Positions 1 through 9,465 of a stretch of 64,000 nt of DNA are shown piece after piece (positions within the stretch are counted from its first letter, which is position 1; the number at the start of each line of letters is the position of its first letter). Made by a program: the position numbers and the translations under genes. Under the pieces are notes generated by a model. It saw only the letters and a list, made by a program, of their open reading frames with translations. It ran no database searches and was not told the origin of the DNA. The stretch is from Bog-473 sp963755375 (GTDB taxonomy: Bacteria; Actinomycetota; Acidimicrobiia; Acidimicrobiales; RAAP-2): contig CAVWKG010000003.1 in the NCBI GenBank assembly GCA_963755375.1, forward strand, positions 62,001 through 126,000, given 5' to 3'.

Positions 1-498
1 CGCGCCGCCGAGCTCGCCATGGTGCGCACGAATGTCGAAGCGGTCGTCGACCTGTGCACGCTGTTCGTCCCGGGCATGGTGACCCGACACCGCGGAGCGG
101 TCCTGAACACCGCGTCGACCGCCGCGTTCCAGCCGTTGCCGGGACAGGCGGGCTATGGCGCGTCCAAGGCCTTCGTCCTGTCCTACGGGCGCGCCCTGGG
201 CGCCGAACTGCGCGGCACCGGCATCGCCGTCACCACGCTGTGCCCGGGCCCGGTGGAGACCGGATTCGCCGAGGTGGCGGGGATGACCGACGAGGAGGCG
301 AGCGAGAGCCTGCCCAAGGTCATGTGGATCCCGGTGGGCGAGGTGGCCAGGGCGGCCGTCGAGGGGCTCGCCGCGGGCCGCCCCGTCGTGATCCCCGGAA
401 CGGTGAACCGTGCCGCGGCGGGTCTGGCTCACCTGGCACCCAAGGCGCTCCTCCTGCCGTTGATGGTGAAGCACCATCCGGTGCTGAAGCCGAGCTGA
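1..498 (+). CDS. SDR-family oxidoreductase, 5' end outside window
   Basis: C-terminal two thirds of a short-chain dehydrogenase/reductase; the frame is open from base 1, so the true start lies upstream. The catalytic Tyr-x3-Lys reads GYGASK, preceded by a serine-rich strand (NTASTAAF). The motif LCPGPVETGF matches the post-catalytic PG loop. The N-terminal Rossmann glycine motif is missing because of the window edge. Proteins of this kind reduce or oxidise small hydroxyl/keto substrates with NAD(P)H; the substrate cannot be told. It is followed by a P450 gene 160 bp downstream on the same strand. Confidence 0.85.
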   Translation, partial: RAAELAMVRTNVEAVVDLCTLFVPGMVTRHRGAVLNTASTAAFQPLPGQAGYGASKAFVLSYGRALGAELRGTGIAVTTLCPGPVETGFAEVAGMTDEEASESLPKVMWIPVGEVARAAVEGLAAGRPVVIPGTVNRAAAGLAHLAPKALLLPLMVKHHPVLKPS

Positions 499-657
499 CG
501 ACGGGTCCCCGCCCACGGCTGGGACCGTGCGGCGCACGTCGATCGCGCGGCCCTTCGGTCACCTGTTCGACCGGCTTCCCCGGCCCGGGGCGGGCTCCAC
601 TAACCTCGGTCGCGTCGCCGCGACGCACACGGCGGGGCGCACGGACTGCGGGGGCTC

Positions 658-1868
658 ATGCCACAACTGGTCTCGGACCTGAACCTGCCCTACCTCGACA
701 CGATCGGGTTGGAGCGCCGGGAGGCCATCGACGCGATTGCCGCCGCCCGCGCGGTCCACTGGCTGGCCCGCTCCGAGATGGGCTATTCCGTGACCCGCCA
801 GCAGGACGTCACGGCCATCCTGCGCGACCAGCGCTTCCACTCCGCCTTGTCGATGATCGAGGAGGCGCCCGAGCTGCGGGGCTCGGACGGGGGCGACCCC
901 CACGTCGAGTCCATTCTCACCATGGAGGGTGAGGGCCACGCCCGGCTCCGTCGCCTGGTGGCACCGGCTTTCACGCCGGCCTCGGCCAACCGCCTCCGCC
1001 CGACCATGCGCCGGGTGGTCGGTGAGCTGGTCGACCGCGTCGTGGCACGGGGCCAGTGCGAGCTGGTGGCCGAGGTCTGCGACCCCTACCCGATCCCGAT
1101 CATCTGCGAGCTGCTCGGCGCGCCCCGGAGGACTGGAAGCTGTTCTCGGCCTGGGCCACCGACATCTTCCGCATCTTCAACAACAACCTGGCCGAGGACC
1201 TGCCGCTCATTGCACAGGCGGGCGAGGAGCTCAACACCTACGTGAGCGAGATGATCACGGCGCGCCGGGCCGACCCGCGCGACGACCTCCTCAGCGACCT
1301 CATCGCGATCGAGCAGGAAGGTGACCGGCTCTCAATCGACGAGATGGCGATGCTGGCGCAGGCGGTGCTGATGGCGGGGACCGACACCACCCGCAACCAG
1401 CTCGCCTGCTCGGTGGCGCTCTTCACCGAGCATCCGGACCAGTGGGCGCTGCTGGCCGAGCGGCCGGAGCTCGCCGCCCGGGCCGTCGAGGAGTCGATGC
1501 GCTACCTCGGTGCCGTGCGGGGCACGGCCCGGATCGCCGCCGAGGACGTCGTGTATCGCGACGTGCTCTTCCCCCAGGGCACCTTGGTGGCCACCTCGCT
1601 GGCCGGGGCCAACCGGGATCCCGAAGCCTTCGACGATCCCGACATCTTCGACATCACCCGGGAGCGCACCACGGCACAGATGACCTTCGGCTCGGGCATC
1701 CATTTCTGCATGGGTGCCGCGCTGGCCCGAGCCGAGCTGCAGGAGGCCCTCCCCCTGTTGGCCCGGCGCCTACCCGGGCTCACCCGCGACGGCGAGGTGG
1801 AGTGGAAGCCCTCGACGTTCGGCATCTGGGGCCCGGCGCGGCTCCCGCTGCGCTTCGAGCCCTCATAG
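658..1868 (+). pseudogene. Cytochrome P450, frameshifted
   Basis: Class I bacterial cytochrome P450 of about 403 aa if one base is restored. The first part (from ATG at 658) reads to ICELLGAP, then the frame must shift at about 1122-1126 (a run of C) to continue as EDWKLFSAW. All hallmarks are present: I-helix AGTDTT, K-helix ExxR (EESMR), and heme-binding FGSGIHFCMG with the cysteine ligand near the C-terminus. It would take electrons from a ferredoxin to mono-oxygenate an unknown substrate. The single missing base in a homopolymer fits a sequencing error as well as a recent mutation; the rest is undamaged. Confidence 0.85.
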
Positions 1869-1915
1869 TTCGCCGAGGCTCCACCGGCGGTGGCGGCCGT
1901 TGCGACCGCGAACCT

Positions 1916-4096
1916 TCAACGGTCAGCAAACTCGTTGCGAGTCCCGGAACCATCGCTCTGGGGTCGTTGGCCACATGCCCGGGCCGCGGACGGCCGCCTC
2001 GGCGGTTCAGTCCCGCACCCCCGAACCGACGGCGACGGGCGCATCGGCGCGTCGGGCACGTCGGGAGCAGAACCCGCCGCCCGACGGACCCGGGTGCGCC
2101 GAGCCTCGTCGATCATGGTGCGCTGGGCGGACGGCGACGGATCGTGGCCTCCGTAGGCACTCGCCTCCACCGACGCGGCCAACCTGCTCCAGGTGGACGC
2201 ACCGCTCCCCGTGAGCTCGTCGAGGTGCGCGGCGTACTCGGACAGGGTCTCGGAGGGTCGGCGCGGTCGTCCCGCCCGGCGGCCGGCCCGTTCGGTGCTG
2301 CGCGCCACCTGCGCCGCCCATGTCGGCGGCCGTGATCGGCGCCAGCGCACGGTCACCACGATCAGACCGGCGGCCACGAGGACGACGGCGACCGGCACCG
2401 GTGGGACGCGGCTCAGCGCCGTGCCGACATCCCGCAGCGCCGTCGCGCCTGGGCTCGGGCTCGTGGCCGGCACCGACGCCGTCGGGTCGAAGTCCTGCCA
2501 GCCGTAGCCCGGGAACCACACCTGGACCCAGGCATGCGCGTCGTTGGCGTGGACCTGGTAGAGGTCGGTGATCGGATTGAACCCGCCGGGCACGTACCCC
2601 ACCGCCTCGCGGGCGGGGATCCCGAGGGAACGCAGCATCACGGCCAGCGACGTGGAGATCTGCTCGCAGAAGCCGACCCGGTTGCCGAAGAGAAACTCGT
2701 CGACCGTATCGGCGCCGGCGGGCAGCGGCGGGATGTTCTCCGAGTAGTGGGTGTGCGCACCGATCCAATGGATGAGGGACTGCACCTTGTCGTAGGTCGT
2801 TGTGTCGCGGGCGGTGATCGACCGGGCCAGGGCGAGCACGCGCGGGTAGGTGTGCGGCAGTTGCTCCTCTTGGCGCAGCGCGTCGGCGGGGAGCGGGAAC
2901 GGGCTGTCGTCGGCCCGGAGTTGTGCCGGGGTCGCCGTGCTGACCTGCGAATCGACCGTGTAGACCGACCCGCTGCCCAGGCCGATGGGCGAAACGATGG
3001 TGCCGTCGTCGCCGACATAGACCTTGCCGGCGGCGAACCAGAGTTCGTTCGCGCTCTCCGCGTGGAATACGAGGTTCGCCGTGGTGCTCGCGACGTAGAA
3101 CGTCTGCAGGTCGCTCTGCCCGAACGGCACGTCACCGAGCGAGATCGGGAGGACGAACGGCGAGCTCTGGCGCAACGGCCGCCGCGGGACCGGCTGCGAC
3201 TCCGTCCAGCTCTGGCCCTGCCAGGTGTCAAAGGTCTCCCCCACCCAGTACGAGGGGCGCTGGGCCCTGACCTGCATCACCAGGGTGTTGCCCAGGTTGC
3301 CGCGCAGGGCCGTATTGAGGCTGGCGGCGAAGCCGAGATAGCCGCCGACCCGGATCCGGCTGGATGGACTGCCGGCACGGGAGAGCTCCGCCGCCACGCC
3401 GGAGTCGCCCGCGAGCCCACCGGGGACACCAACCGATCCGCCGGCGCCGGCCCGGTCGATGAACGAGATGCGGGACGACACGACCGGAGCCGGGAGGATC
3501 AGGAAGACGGCGGCCGCTGCCGTCGACGTTGCCGCCAGCGCCAGCACCAGGCTCGTCGCCGAGATGCGACCCCCGCCACTTGCCGATGTCCACATTTCGC
3601 TCAGGCCCCAGAGGCTGCAGCAGGCCCAGGCCACGACGTAGAGGCCGAAGCGAAGGTCGATCGCCAGCGACGCGCCCACCGCCATCAGGCCCGCCGATGC
3701 GCCGAGCGTGAAGAGCAGGTCACGCCTGGAGGGCACGTGAAAGGAGTGGACCACCAGGACGGTGACGAGCAGGACCGTCAGCGGGTTGACCACCGACGTG
3801 ATGCCCGCCGACGGCGAGCTGACGTCGTGGAAGAATCTGACGCAGGCGGCAATGGCGCCGATGGCCACCAGCACCTTCACCCAGCCGGGGGGCCGGGCCC
3901 GGGTGGCATGGGAGAAGGCCGTGCCGGCCGACACGAGCACCATGGCGCCGATCGCGGTCGTCCAGGCGATCTCGTCGAGGGAGGCGCAGGCCGCGATCGC
4001 CACCAACACCGCGCCCAGGCACGCCACCCGCAACCGGATCGAATCCTCGGACGGCCCCGGCTGGTTGGCGCGCCTGACCGCGTCAATCAAGCTCAC
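1916..4096 (-). CDS. TgpA-type membrane transglutaminase-like protease
   Basis: 726 aa, GTG start overlapping the stop of the DUF58 gene (GTGA). The N-terminal 200 residues hold about six hydrophobic segments, followed by a large extracytoplasmic region. The transglutaminase-like core has the expected triad: Cys477 (GFCEQ), His521 (DAHAWV) and Asp537 (FDPT). One more membrane helix lies at about 567-585 before a basic cytoplasmic tail. This DUF3488 plus transglutaminase layout is typical of TgpA-like proteins found with MoxR and DUF58 partners. The role is probably envelope peptide processing; the substrate is unknown. Confidence 0.88.
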   Translation of the reverse strand: MSLIDAVRRANQPGPSEDSIRLRVACLGAVLVAIAACASLDEIAWTTAIGAMVLVSAGTAFSHATRARPPGWVKVLVAIGAIAACVRFFHDVSSPSAGITSVVNPLTVLLVTVLVVHSFHVPSRRDLLFTLGASAGLMAVGASLAIDLRFGLYVVAWACCSLWGLSEMWTSASGGGRISATSLVLALAATSTAAAAVFLILPAPVVSSRISFIDRAGAGGSVGVPGGLAGDSGVAAELSRAGSPSSRIRVGGYLGFAASLNTALRGNLGNTLVMQVRAQRPSYWVGETFDTWQGQSWTESQPVPRRPLRQSSPFVLPISLGDVPFGQSDLQTFYVASTTANLVFHAESANELWFAAGKVYVGDDGTIVSPIGLGSGSVYTVDSQVSTATPAQLRADDSPFPLPADALRQEEQLPHTYPRVLALARSITARDTTTYDKVQSLIHWIGAHTHYSENIPPLPAGADTVDEFLFGNRVGFCEQISTSLAVMLRSLGIPAREAVGYVPGGFNPITDLYQVHANDAHAWVQVWFPGYGWQDFDPTASVPATSPSPGATALRDVGTALSRVPPVPVAVVLVAAGLIVVTVRWRRSRPPTWAAQVARSTERAGRRAGRPRRPSETLSEYAAHLDELTGSGASTWSRLAASVEASAYGGHDPSPSAQRTMIDEARRTRVRRAAGSAPDVPDAPMRPSPSVRGCGTEPPRRPSAARACGQRPQSDGSGTRNEFADR

Positions 4097-5016
4097 GGCG
4101 GAGCGACCCGGCCCTCGGCCGACGCTGCGCCGGCGGGTCCGGGCACGGCGCGGGCGAGGCGGCGGCCGGCGCCGCGTCGGTCGGCGACTGGTCCGAGGAC
4201 GGGACCCGACCGTTCCCGGGTGCCGAGAAGGACCGGAGCGCCCCCCTCGAGCACGTTGACCACGGTCCCCAGGGCCCCCTCCGCCACACGTTCGGCCGCG
4301 TCGGGGTCCGCCGGCAGTTCGACGGTGATCGTCACCGCCTCGGCAGCCGGTCGCTCCAGCTCGCGGACCATCAACGTGCCCGCATGTGCCGTCGAGCGCC
4401 AGTGCACCAGGCGACGGCTGTCACCGGGCGTGTACGGGCGGGCGCCCCGGGGCAGGCTCCCATCCGGTCGGGGCTGCTCGAGGACGTCGCCCGCCCCCTC
4501 GTCGGGGTGTTGACGGGGCGTCTGCGCCCGGCCGCAGCGCGGCGAGACGTGGAGTGCCGCCGGGAGTGAGAGCAACACCCGCCTCGTCCACCACTGCAGC
4601 GCGAACGGCGCGGCCGATCCGATGTCGAGCGTCACCGAGTCGTGGACGCCGCGCCCGACCGGCACCAGCGCGATGACCGCATCGACCGCGCCCCTGCGTC
4701 CGCTCGATCCGACGAATACCTCGGGGCCGGGCGGTTCGACGGGACGAACGCGCACACGTGTGCCGGCGTGGACACGAACCTCGATAGGCAGGCCGGCAAC
4801 GCCGTCCGCCGGCGCGCTGCAGACGCTGATCCGCGCCCGCGTCACCACCACGAACGGGCCCACGAGGCCGATGAGAAGCGCGCCGAAGACGAGATCTCCG
4901 AGGACCTGCACCCACCCGGAGCCGGCATTGTGGGCGACCAGCCACCACAGACCAATGATGAGGACGGCGGCGACCATCGGCGTCCGGGGGCGTGCCGGTC
5001 GCGCCCAGCGGCTCAT
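4093..5016 (-). CDS. DUF58 domain-containing protein
   Basis: 307 aa from the ATG at 5016, chosen because it overlaps the stop of the upstream MoxR gene (ATGA). Two hydrophobic segments near the N-terminus (about residues 13-60) are followed by a soluble region with the DUF58 signature around YTPGDSRRLVHWRSTA, where Arg, His and Trp are the conserved residues. DUF58 proteins accompany MoxR ATPases and transglutaminase-like membrane proteins and are thought to help assemble or chaperone envelope complexes. Their exact biochemistry is not established. Confidence 0.88.
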   Translation of the reverse strand: MSRWARPARPRTPMVAAVLIIGLWWLVAHNAGSGWVQVLGDLVFGALLIGLVGPFVVVTRARISVCSAPADGVAGLPIEVRVHAGTRVRVRPVEPPGPEVFVGSSGRRGAVDAVIALVPVGRGVHDSVTLDIGSAAPFALQWWTRRVLLSLPAALHVSPRCGRAQTPRQHPDEGAGDVLEQPRPDGSLPRGARPYTPGDSRRLVHWRSTAHAGTLMVRELERPAAEAVTITVELPADPDAAERVAEGALGTVVNVLEGGAPVLLGTRERSGPVLGPVADRRGAGRRLARAVPGPAGAASAEGRVAPP

Positions 5017-5978
5017 GGTCTCGGTGTCGACGTCGTTTCGAGCAGCTCCCTGATCACCGCGGACGCCTGCCCGGCGCCGTCGTCGGCCTCGACGGTCAGA
5101 ATGCGGTGGGACAGGCATTCGACGGCCACCGCCTTCACGTCGTCGGGCGCGACGTAGCCCCTCCCGTCGAGGACGGCATGCGCCTGGGCGGCGCGGATCA
5201 GCCAGATGGCGGCGCGCGGGCTGGCACCGAGGTGCACGCCCGGCGCGGTCCGGCTGGCGCGGCAGAGCTCAACGGCGTACGCGGCCACGGCCTCTTGGAC
5301 GGGGACCGACTCGGTGGCCCGTTGGGCACGCCCCCACTCCTCGGGTGTGCAGACCGCGCCGAGCTCGGTCAGGGCATAGGTGCCGCCGCCGTGGAGCGCC
5401 AGCTGGACCTCGTGTGCCGCGTCGGGGTATCCGATGGACGTGGCCATGGCGAAACGGTCCAGCTGGCTCTCGACCAGCGGGAACGTGCCGCGCTGTGAAT
5501 GCGGGTTCTGGGTGGCGATCACCAGATGGGGCTGCGGGAGGGGCCAGGACTGGCCGTCGACGCTGACCTGGCGCTCCTCCATTGTCTCGAGGAGCGCGGA
5601 CTGCGTGCGGGGCGGCGTGCGATTGAGCTCGTCCACCAGCACCACGTGGGCGAACACGGGGCCCGGTCGGAAGTCCCAACTCCCGGTGTCGGGCATGAAC
5701 ACCGAGACCCCCGTGATGTCGGACGGCAGGAGGTCGGGGTGACCCTGGACCCGCGACAACTGAGCGCCGAGCGAGACAGCGAGGGTGCGGGCCAGCACGG
5801 TCTTCCCCACACCGGGCACGTCCTCAATGAGGAGATGTCCGCCGGAGAGGGCGGCAACAGCGGCGGCGACCAGTGCACGTTCGCTGCCCAACACCACCTG
5901 CTCCAGGTTGCGCACCAACGCGCGACCGAGGGTCACGGCATCGTCGAGGTCGCGGACGCGCTCGTCGAGGACGCTCAT
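5013..5978 (-). CDS. MoxR-family AAA+ ATPase
   Basis: 321 aa. The start at 5978 is preferred over one further upstream because GGAGAT lies 5 nt before the ATG. The P-loop reads EDVPGVGKT, the Walker B region LVDELNR, and sensor 1 ATQNP; the lid domain follows. MoxR ATPases act as chaperones that mature or insert metal cofactors or assemble partner proteins, usually in an operon with DUF58 or VWA proteins. Here it is the first gene of a three-gene translationally coupled operon (MoxR, DUF58, transglutaminase). Confidence 0.92.
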   Translation of the reverse strand: MSVLDERVRDLDDAVTLGRALVRNLEQVVLGSERALVAAAVAALSGGHLLIEDVPGVGKTVLARTLAVSLGAQLSRVQGHPDLLPSDITGVSVFMPDTGSWDFRPGPVFAHVVLVDELNRTPPRTQSALLETMEERQVSVDGQSWPLPQPHLVIATQNPHSQRGTFPLVESQLDRFAMATSIGYPDAAHEVQLALHGGGTYALTELGAVCTPEEWGRAQRATESVPVQEAVAAYAVELCRASRTAPGVHLGASPRAAIWLIRAAQAHAVLDGRGYVAPDDVKAVAVECLSHRILTVEADDGAGQASAVIRELLETTSTPRP

Positions 5979-6632
5979 CGAATCTCCGCCTTGCCGTGGG
6001 CCACGAGACCCCACACTACGGCTGCAGGGTTCCCGTTTGGCACTCGGCCCGACGAGTTCGACCTGGCGGGCACCGGGGTGGCCGGGGAAAGAGAGGCCGT
6101 GCCCGGGCTCACCGCGCGCAGTGTCTCGACCACGTCCTGGTGGTCACCGAACCCCACGTCGCCCCCATGGATGGTCTCTGACGTGCCGTTATGCCCAAAC
6201 CTGCGACGTCGAGAACCGCGGCCGACGTTCGAGGGCAGCGACGACCACGAGCCTCGCGCTCCCGATCCGAAGACCTGCACACGAGTTCGGCGGGAGCCGT
6301 TCACGGTCGTGCCGTTGCGAATGCGTTGTGGAAGCAATGCCCTTCCCCACCGAAGTTCCGTGTGGTCGCACCTCTTTCGTCACGACATGCATCAATCGAC
6401 GACGCAATCCGAACTGGGTTGTCGAAATGATGAAGGGTCCGCGGCAGCTCCTCCGGGGCGGGCGTCGCCGAGCCCGCTCGTGGAGCTGGCCGTTGCCGGC
6501 CCGCTCGAGCCTGATCCGTCGGTCGAGGCGTTTCCCGGCCGTCGCCGGACCCGTGATGCGCGTGTTCCATTGGCTTCTTTGCGCCGCGCCATTTCGCCTG
6601 GAACGACTCCTTCTCGTTCTGAGGTGAATGAA
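5979..6632. other. Intergenic stretch without recognised gene
   Basis: About 650 bp between the MoxR start and the 3' end of the protease gene. Open frames exist on both strands, but none shows a ribosome binding site plus a recognisable protein family. Its right part is somewhat less GC-rich than its neighbours. No tRNA-like fold, insertion sequence end or long repeat was seen. Confidence 0.4.
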
Positions 6633-8465
6633 TCAGGGCGACGAACCGCTCGTCGTTAAGGCACCACCTCCTCCGATGAGTGAACCCGTGGCCTGCGGTG
6701 CTGGAGCCGAGGTCACGCTGGTCGGTATGCCGGTCGCGTCGGCAGGAAACTGCAACTTCATCCCGGGATAGATCAGGTTGGGGTCAACCAGGGTGTGCCC
6801 GTCGGCCTGGGCGATCCCCCTGTTCAGTGCGAACAGCTCCTGATAGCGGAGCGGGTTCCCCAAATGCTGGGCGGCGAGAGTCCAGAGCGTGTCACCGGGC
6901 TGGACCACGTAGACGTGGGTCGCAACGGGCTGAGCAGATGGCGGAGGCTGCACGACCGGGCTCGCCGGAGGAGCAGTCGGGAGAGGTGGCGGCGTGGAGT
7001 GCACGCTCGACGACGTCGGTCCTGTGGTCGCGGCAACGGCGGGTGCTCGGTGCTGGGGCATGAGACGCGACACCAGCGACTGCCCTTGGACGAATAAGGC
7101 CCCGGCCAGCAGGACGACGAGCGCGGCGGTGAGTATCCGATGGGTCGGCCACCATTTCCGTACCGCCCGGGCGAGGCGTCGGAGCATCATGCCGAGGATT
7201 AACAAGATGCCGACCGGAGCGATCGCGATGAAGACCAGGTCCACCAGGTCGTTGAGCCCGCCTGCCACATTTTGGTCGCCGAACGCAACGTCCATGCTGT
7301 GGACCTGGAAATGGGCGGCCGACCATTCCGACGGGAAGAGGACAGGGGCCAGAAGGACGATGGTCAAAAGGTTGAACGCAAGGAACACGACCGTCAGGGC
7401 CGCCCAAGCTCGAATGGCCAAGCGCGCCCGTCGATTCACGAGCGCCAGTTGTGCCTCGATCCTCGGGTCGTGCCGTCGGAACAAGCCGGCGAGCACCGGT
7501 CCCACGAAGGCGAACAGGTTGGGCACGCCGATGAGATCGCTCATGATGTAGTAGCCGTCGAGCCTGATGAACGGCAGGAACTGATAGAGCGCCGCGGCCT
7601 GGGAAAGAACGATGAAGACGAGGAGCGGGCCAAACCTGGTCGGGATGTACAACCCGCCGGCGATCACGATCAAGACGGCGTTGAAGTAGACCCCGCCCAG
7701 GTCGCTGCGCAGTCGGCCGCGTCGGTCCAACCGGTAGGAGTCCGTGAGGTCGGTGTAGAAGGCCGGAAACGCGAGATAGATGCCGACGCCCATGACTCCG
7801 GGCGAGGCGCCGCCGTACCTCGTTCCGGCGGCGTGACCAAGCTCGTGGAAGAAGCCCGAGAAGAGGACCAGGCCAGTCACCAGTAAGAACAGGGCGGGAT
7901 GGAAGGGGAGCTGCCGGGCGGATTGGGCGAGTGCGTGAGGGTGCGCCCCGAACAGCCAGATGTCGACGGCGAGCAAACCACCCAAGACGACGAGTACAAC
8001 CGGTGGCCAGAACAGGGATTGAAGGGCCGCGGTGGCCGTCCGGTGGAAGCGGGCTGGGATGACCTTGGTCCGGTAGCGCAGGGCCAGCAGAGGCTTCGAA
8101 CGGGAGAGAGCGTCGTTTCCAGCCTCAGCCGAAGAAGCCAGCAGCCCGAGGGGCCTGAGCTTGTTCTCGATCAGGAAGCCGACGTTGTCGGCACTCACGG
8201 GTCGACCGAGCTCGTCGCTCGTCTGCACAGCTACGCCCTCGAGGTCCCGCTCGCCGTTGAGGGCCAGCAGGACGAGGTAGAGCAGGTGGGACAAGTGGAA
8301 GACCTGGCCATCGCCACGACGGACCAGGTAGTGAGGCTGTTGATACGCCGAGCCCTCGTACTGGCCCAACAGTTCGGTGCCCTCCGTCAACCGAAGAAGG
8401 CCGCCCGGCGTGAACGTAGAAGCGGCCTTGACACCTGCTGGTGGGGGCGCAACTACGAGGGCCAT
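6633..8465 (-). CDS. M50-type membrane metalloprotease with C-terminal LysM domain
   Basis: 610 aa; AAAGGAG lies 7 nt before the ATG. Residues 1-145 form a soluble domain. A multi-pass membrane region of about eight segments follows (about 150-463), with the zinc motif HELGH at 207-211 and the second M50 motif LDGYY at 302-306. A Pro/Thr/Ser-rich linker (about 478-515) leads to a LysM domain (about 517-574: YVVQPGDTLW, then LNRG and LIYPGMKL), predicted outside the membrane. Intramembrane M50 enzymes of this 'peptide zinc metalloprotease' type often sit next to small ribosomal peptides, as here. It probably cleaves a peptide in or at the membrane, with LysM holding it to peptidoglycan. Substrate assignment is inference. 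Confidence 0.85.
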   Translation of the reverse strand: MALVVAPPPAGVKAASTFTPGGLLRLTEGTELLGQYEGSAYQQPHYLVRRGDGQVFHLSHLLYLVLLALNGERDLEGVAVQTSDELGRPVSADNVGFLIENKLRPLGLLASSAEAGNDALSRSKPLLALRYRTKVIPARFHRTATAALQSLFWPPVVLVVLGGLLAVDIWLFGAHPHALAQSARQLPFHPALFLLVTGLVLFSGFFHELGHAAGTRYGGASPGVMGVGIYLAFPAFYTDLTDSYRLDRRGRLRSDLGGVYFNAVLIVIAGGLYIPTRFGPLLVFIVLSQAAALYQFLPFIRLDGYYIMSDLIGVPNLFAFVGPVLAGLFRRHDPRIEAQLALVNRRARLAIRAWAALTVVFLAFNLLTIVLLAPVLFPSEWSAAHFQVHSMDVAFGDQNVAGGLNDLVDLVFIAIAPVGILLILGMMLRRLARAVRKWWPTHRILTAALVVLLAGALFVQGQSLVSRLMPQHRAPAVAATTGPTSSSVHSTPPPLPTAPPASPVVQPPPSAQPVATHVYVVQPGDTLWTLAAQHLGNPLRYQELFALNRGIAQADGHTLVDPNLIYPGMKLQFPADATGIPTSVTSAPAPQATGSLIGGGGALTTSGSSP

Positions 8466-8488
8466 ACGAATACTCCTTTGCTACGGAG

Positions 8489-8520
8489 TGAGGGGGGTGA
8501 CCCGAAGATCACCCCCCTCA
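8489..8520. terminator. Perfect 12-bp hairpin between peptide gene and protease gene
   Basis: TGAGGGGGGTGA is followed, after an 8-nt loop, by its exact complement TCACCCCCCTCA. It lies 24 nt after the stop of the small peptide gene and 24 nt before the protease start, both on the minus strand. There is no strong U-tract, so it may act as an attenuator or 3' mRNA stabiliser that lets the peptide be made in excess over the protease. Confidence 0.7.
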
Positions 8521-8544
8521 GCTCCTGGCTTTGACGAGGATCGG

Positions 8545-8769
8545 TTACTGGAAGATCCCAGTCAGGTTGCCGTTGCCGTCGAGGTTGCCGTTGAGCACGG
8601 AAACGTTCACGAGGCCCTCTTGGTAGGTGTTCCCGTCGCCGTTGCCGTTGTTCACCGACGCGTGGTTGCTGGGCCCAGCACTGCGGGCGCACCACATGAC
8701 CTCACGCGCAGGCAGGTACTCGGCGTGCTCACTCTCCAGCTCGGCGAGGGAAAGTCCGGTTGCTTCCAT
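8545..8769 (-). CDS. Small Asn/Gly-rich peptide, putative ribosomal peptide precursor
   Basis: 74 aa. The start at 8769 is fixed by AGGAG 7 nt upstream of the ATG. Residues 1-26 are acidic and leader-like (LSLAELESEHAEYLPAREVM). After a single Cys at 27 the peptide turns neutral and rich in Asn, Gly, Ser and Val, with repeated NGN units (NNGNGDGN, VLNGNLDGNGN), ending GIFQ. This leader/core contrast, the strong ribosome site, the downstream hairpin and the adjacent membrane M50 protease suggest a processed, possibly secreted peptide. No modification enzyme is visible next to it. I do not recognise a named family. Confidence 0.65.
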   Translation of the reverse strand: MEATGLSLAELESEHAEYLPAREVMWCARSAGPSNHASVNNGNGDGNTYQEGLVNVSVLNGNLDGNGNLTGIFQ

Positions 8770-9130
8770 TGTTTTCTCCTTTTTTGCTTGTTCTGAGGCT
8801 TGTTCCTCAGAGACCGAAGCCACCGGCTTTTCTATTTAAACCGGTAGCTTCAAACCGGAACATTACCGATTATTCGAACGATGTAAACCCCCTTTTTTTA
8901 GAAATATCTTTGTCCTCATTTTGGGCGCGACGAAGCGAAGCGGCTGGGTCGGTCCCAACTGCCCTCTTCGTAGGAATTAGGTTTTTATAAGGGATTTTCT
9001 AGGAGCAATCTCCACGTGAGATGCGGACGGCAGAAGGTGCACAATTCCGAACAGTCCGCAATTATCCGCTGTCAGATCGCGGCTAATTAGCTATGTACAT
9101 GGCCCAATCTTTGGGACATATATCTAAAAA
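8770..9130 (-). promoter_or_regulatory. AT-rich promoter region of the peptide-protease operon
   Basis: This stretch is strikingly AT-rich for the genome. On the minus strand TTTACA (8882-8887) and TAATGT (8860-8865), 16 bp apart, make a plausible sigma-70-type promoter. Downstream of it the unit AAACCGG (plus strand) recurs at 8838-8844 and 8852-8858, 14 bp apart, a possible operator. No gene was seen here. Confidence 0.45.
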
Positions 9131-9187
9131 GGGGCTGGATCGGGTGAGGCAGGATCGGTCGTTATCGCTGAACCCGAATATCACCCG

Positions 9188-9288
9188 CTTCAGGGGCGGG
9201 GCGTCCGCTTCAGGGGCGAGGCGTCCGCTTCAGGGGCGCCCGCTTCTGGGGTGCCCGCTGGGGTGCCCGGCTTCTGGGGCGTTCGCGT
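9188..9288. repeat. Degenerate GC-rich tandem repeat
   Basis: Three near-identical 20-bp units starting CGCTTCAGGGGC, followed by shorter decayed units containing CTTCTGGGG. It lies in the roughly 330-bp non-coding gap between the AT-rich promoter and the 3' end of the repeat protein gene. No coding function is supported. Confidence 0.6.
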
Positions 9289-9465
9289 TCAGGCGCCGTA
9301 GACGGAACCAAACTGAGCGGTGGAGAATCAGAACCGACGCTCCGCCGGCTCAGTCACTGAGATCCTGGTCACCCTGTCAACCGCCTCTTCCCAGTGGTGG
9401 AGAGAGGTGTCGGTCGACAGCGCAGGCGGCCGCCGGCTCTGGTCCGCGACCCAGCCGACCGGGTG

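Noticed and set aside
2534..4513. 659-codon plus-strand frame opposite the transglutaminase gene
   Set aside because: GC-rich shadow frame full of Arg/Gly, no family motif, and it crosses two well-supported minus-strand genes.
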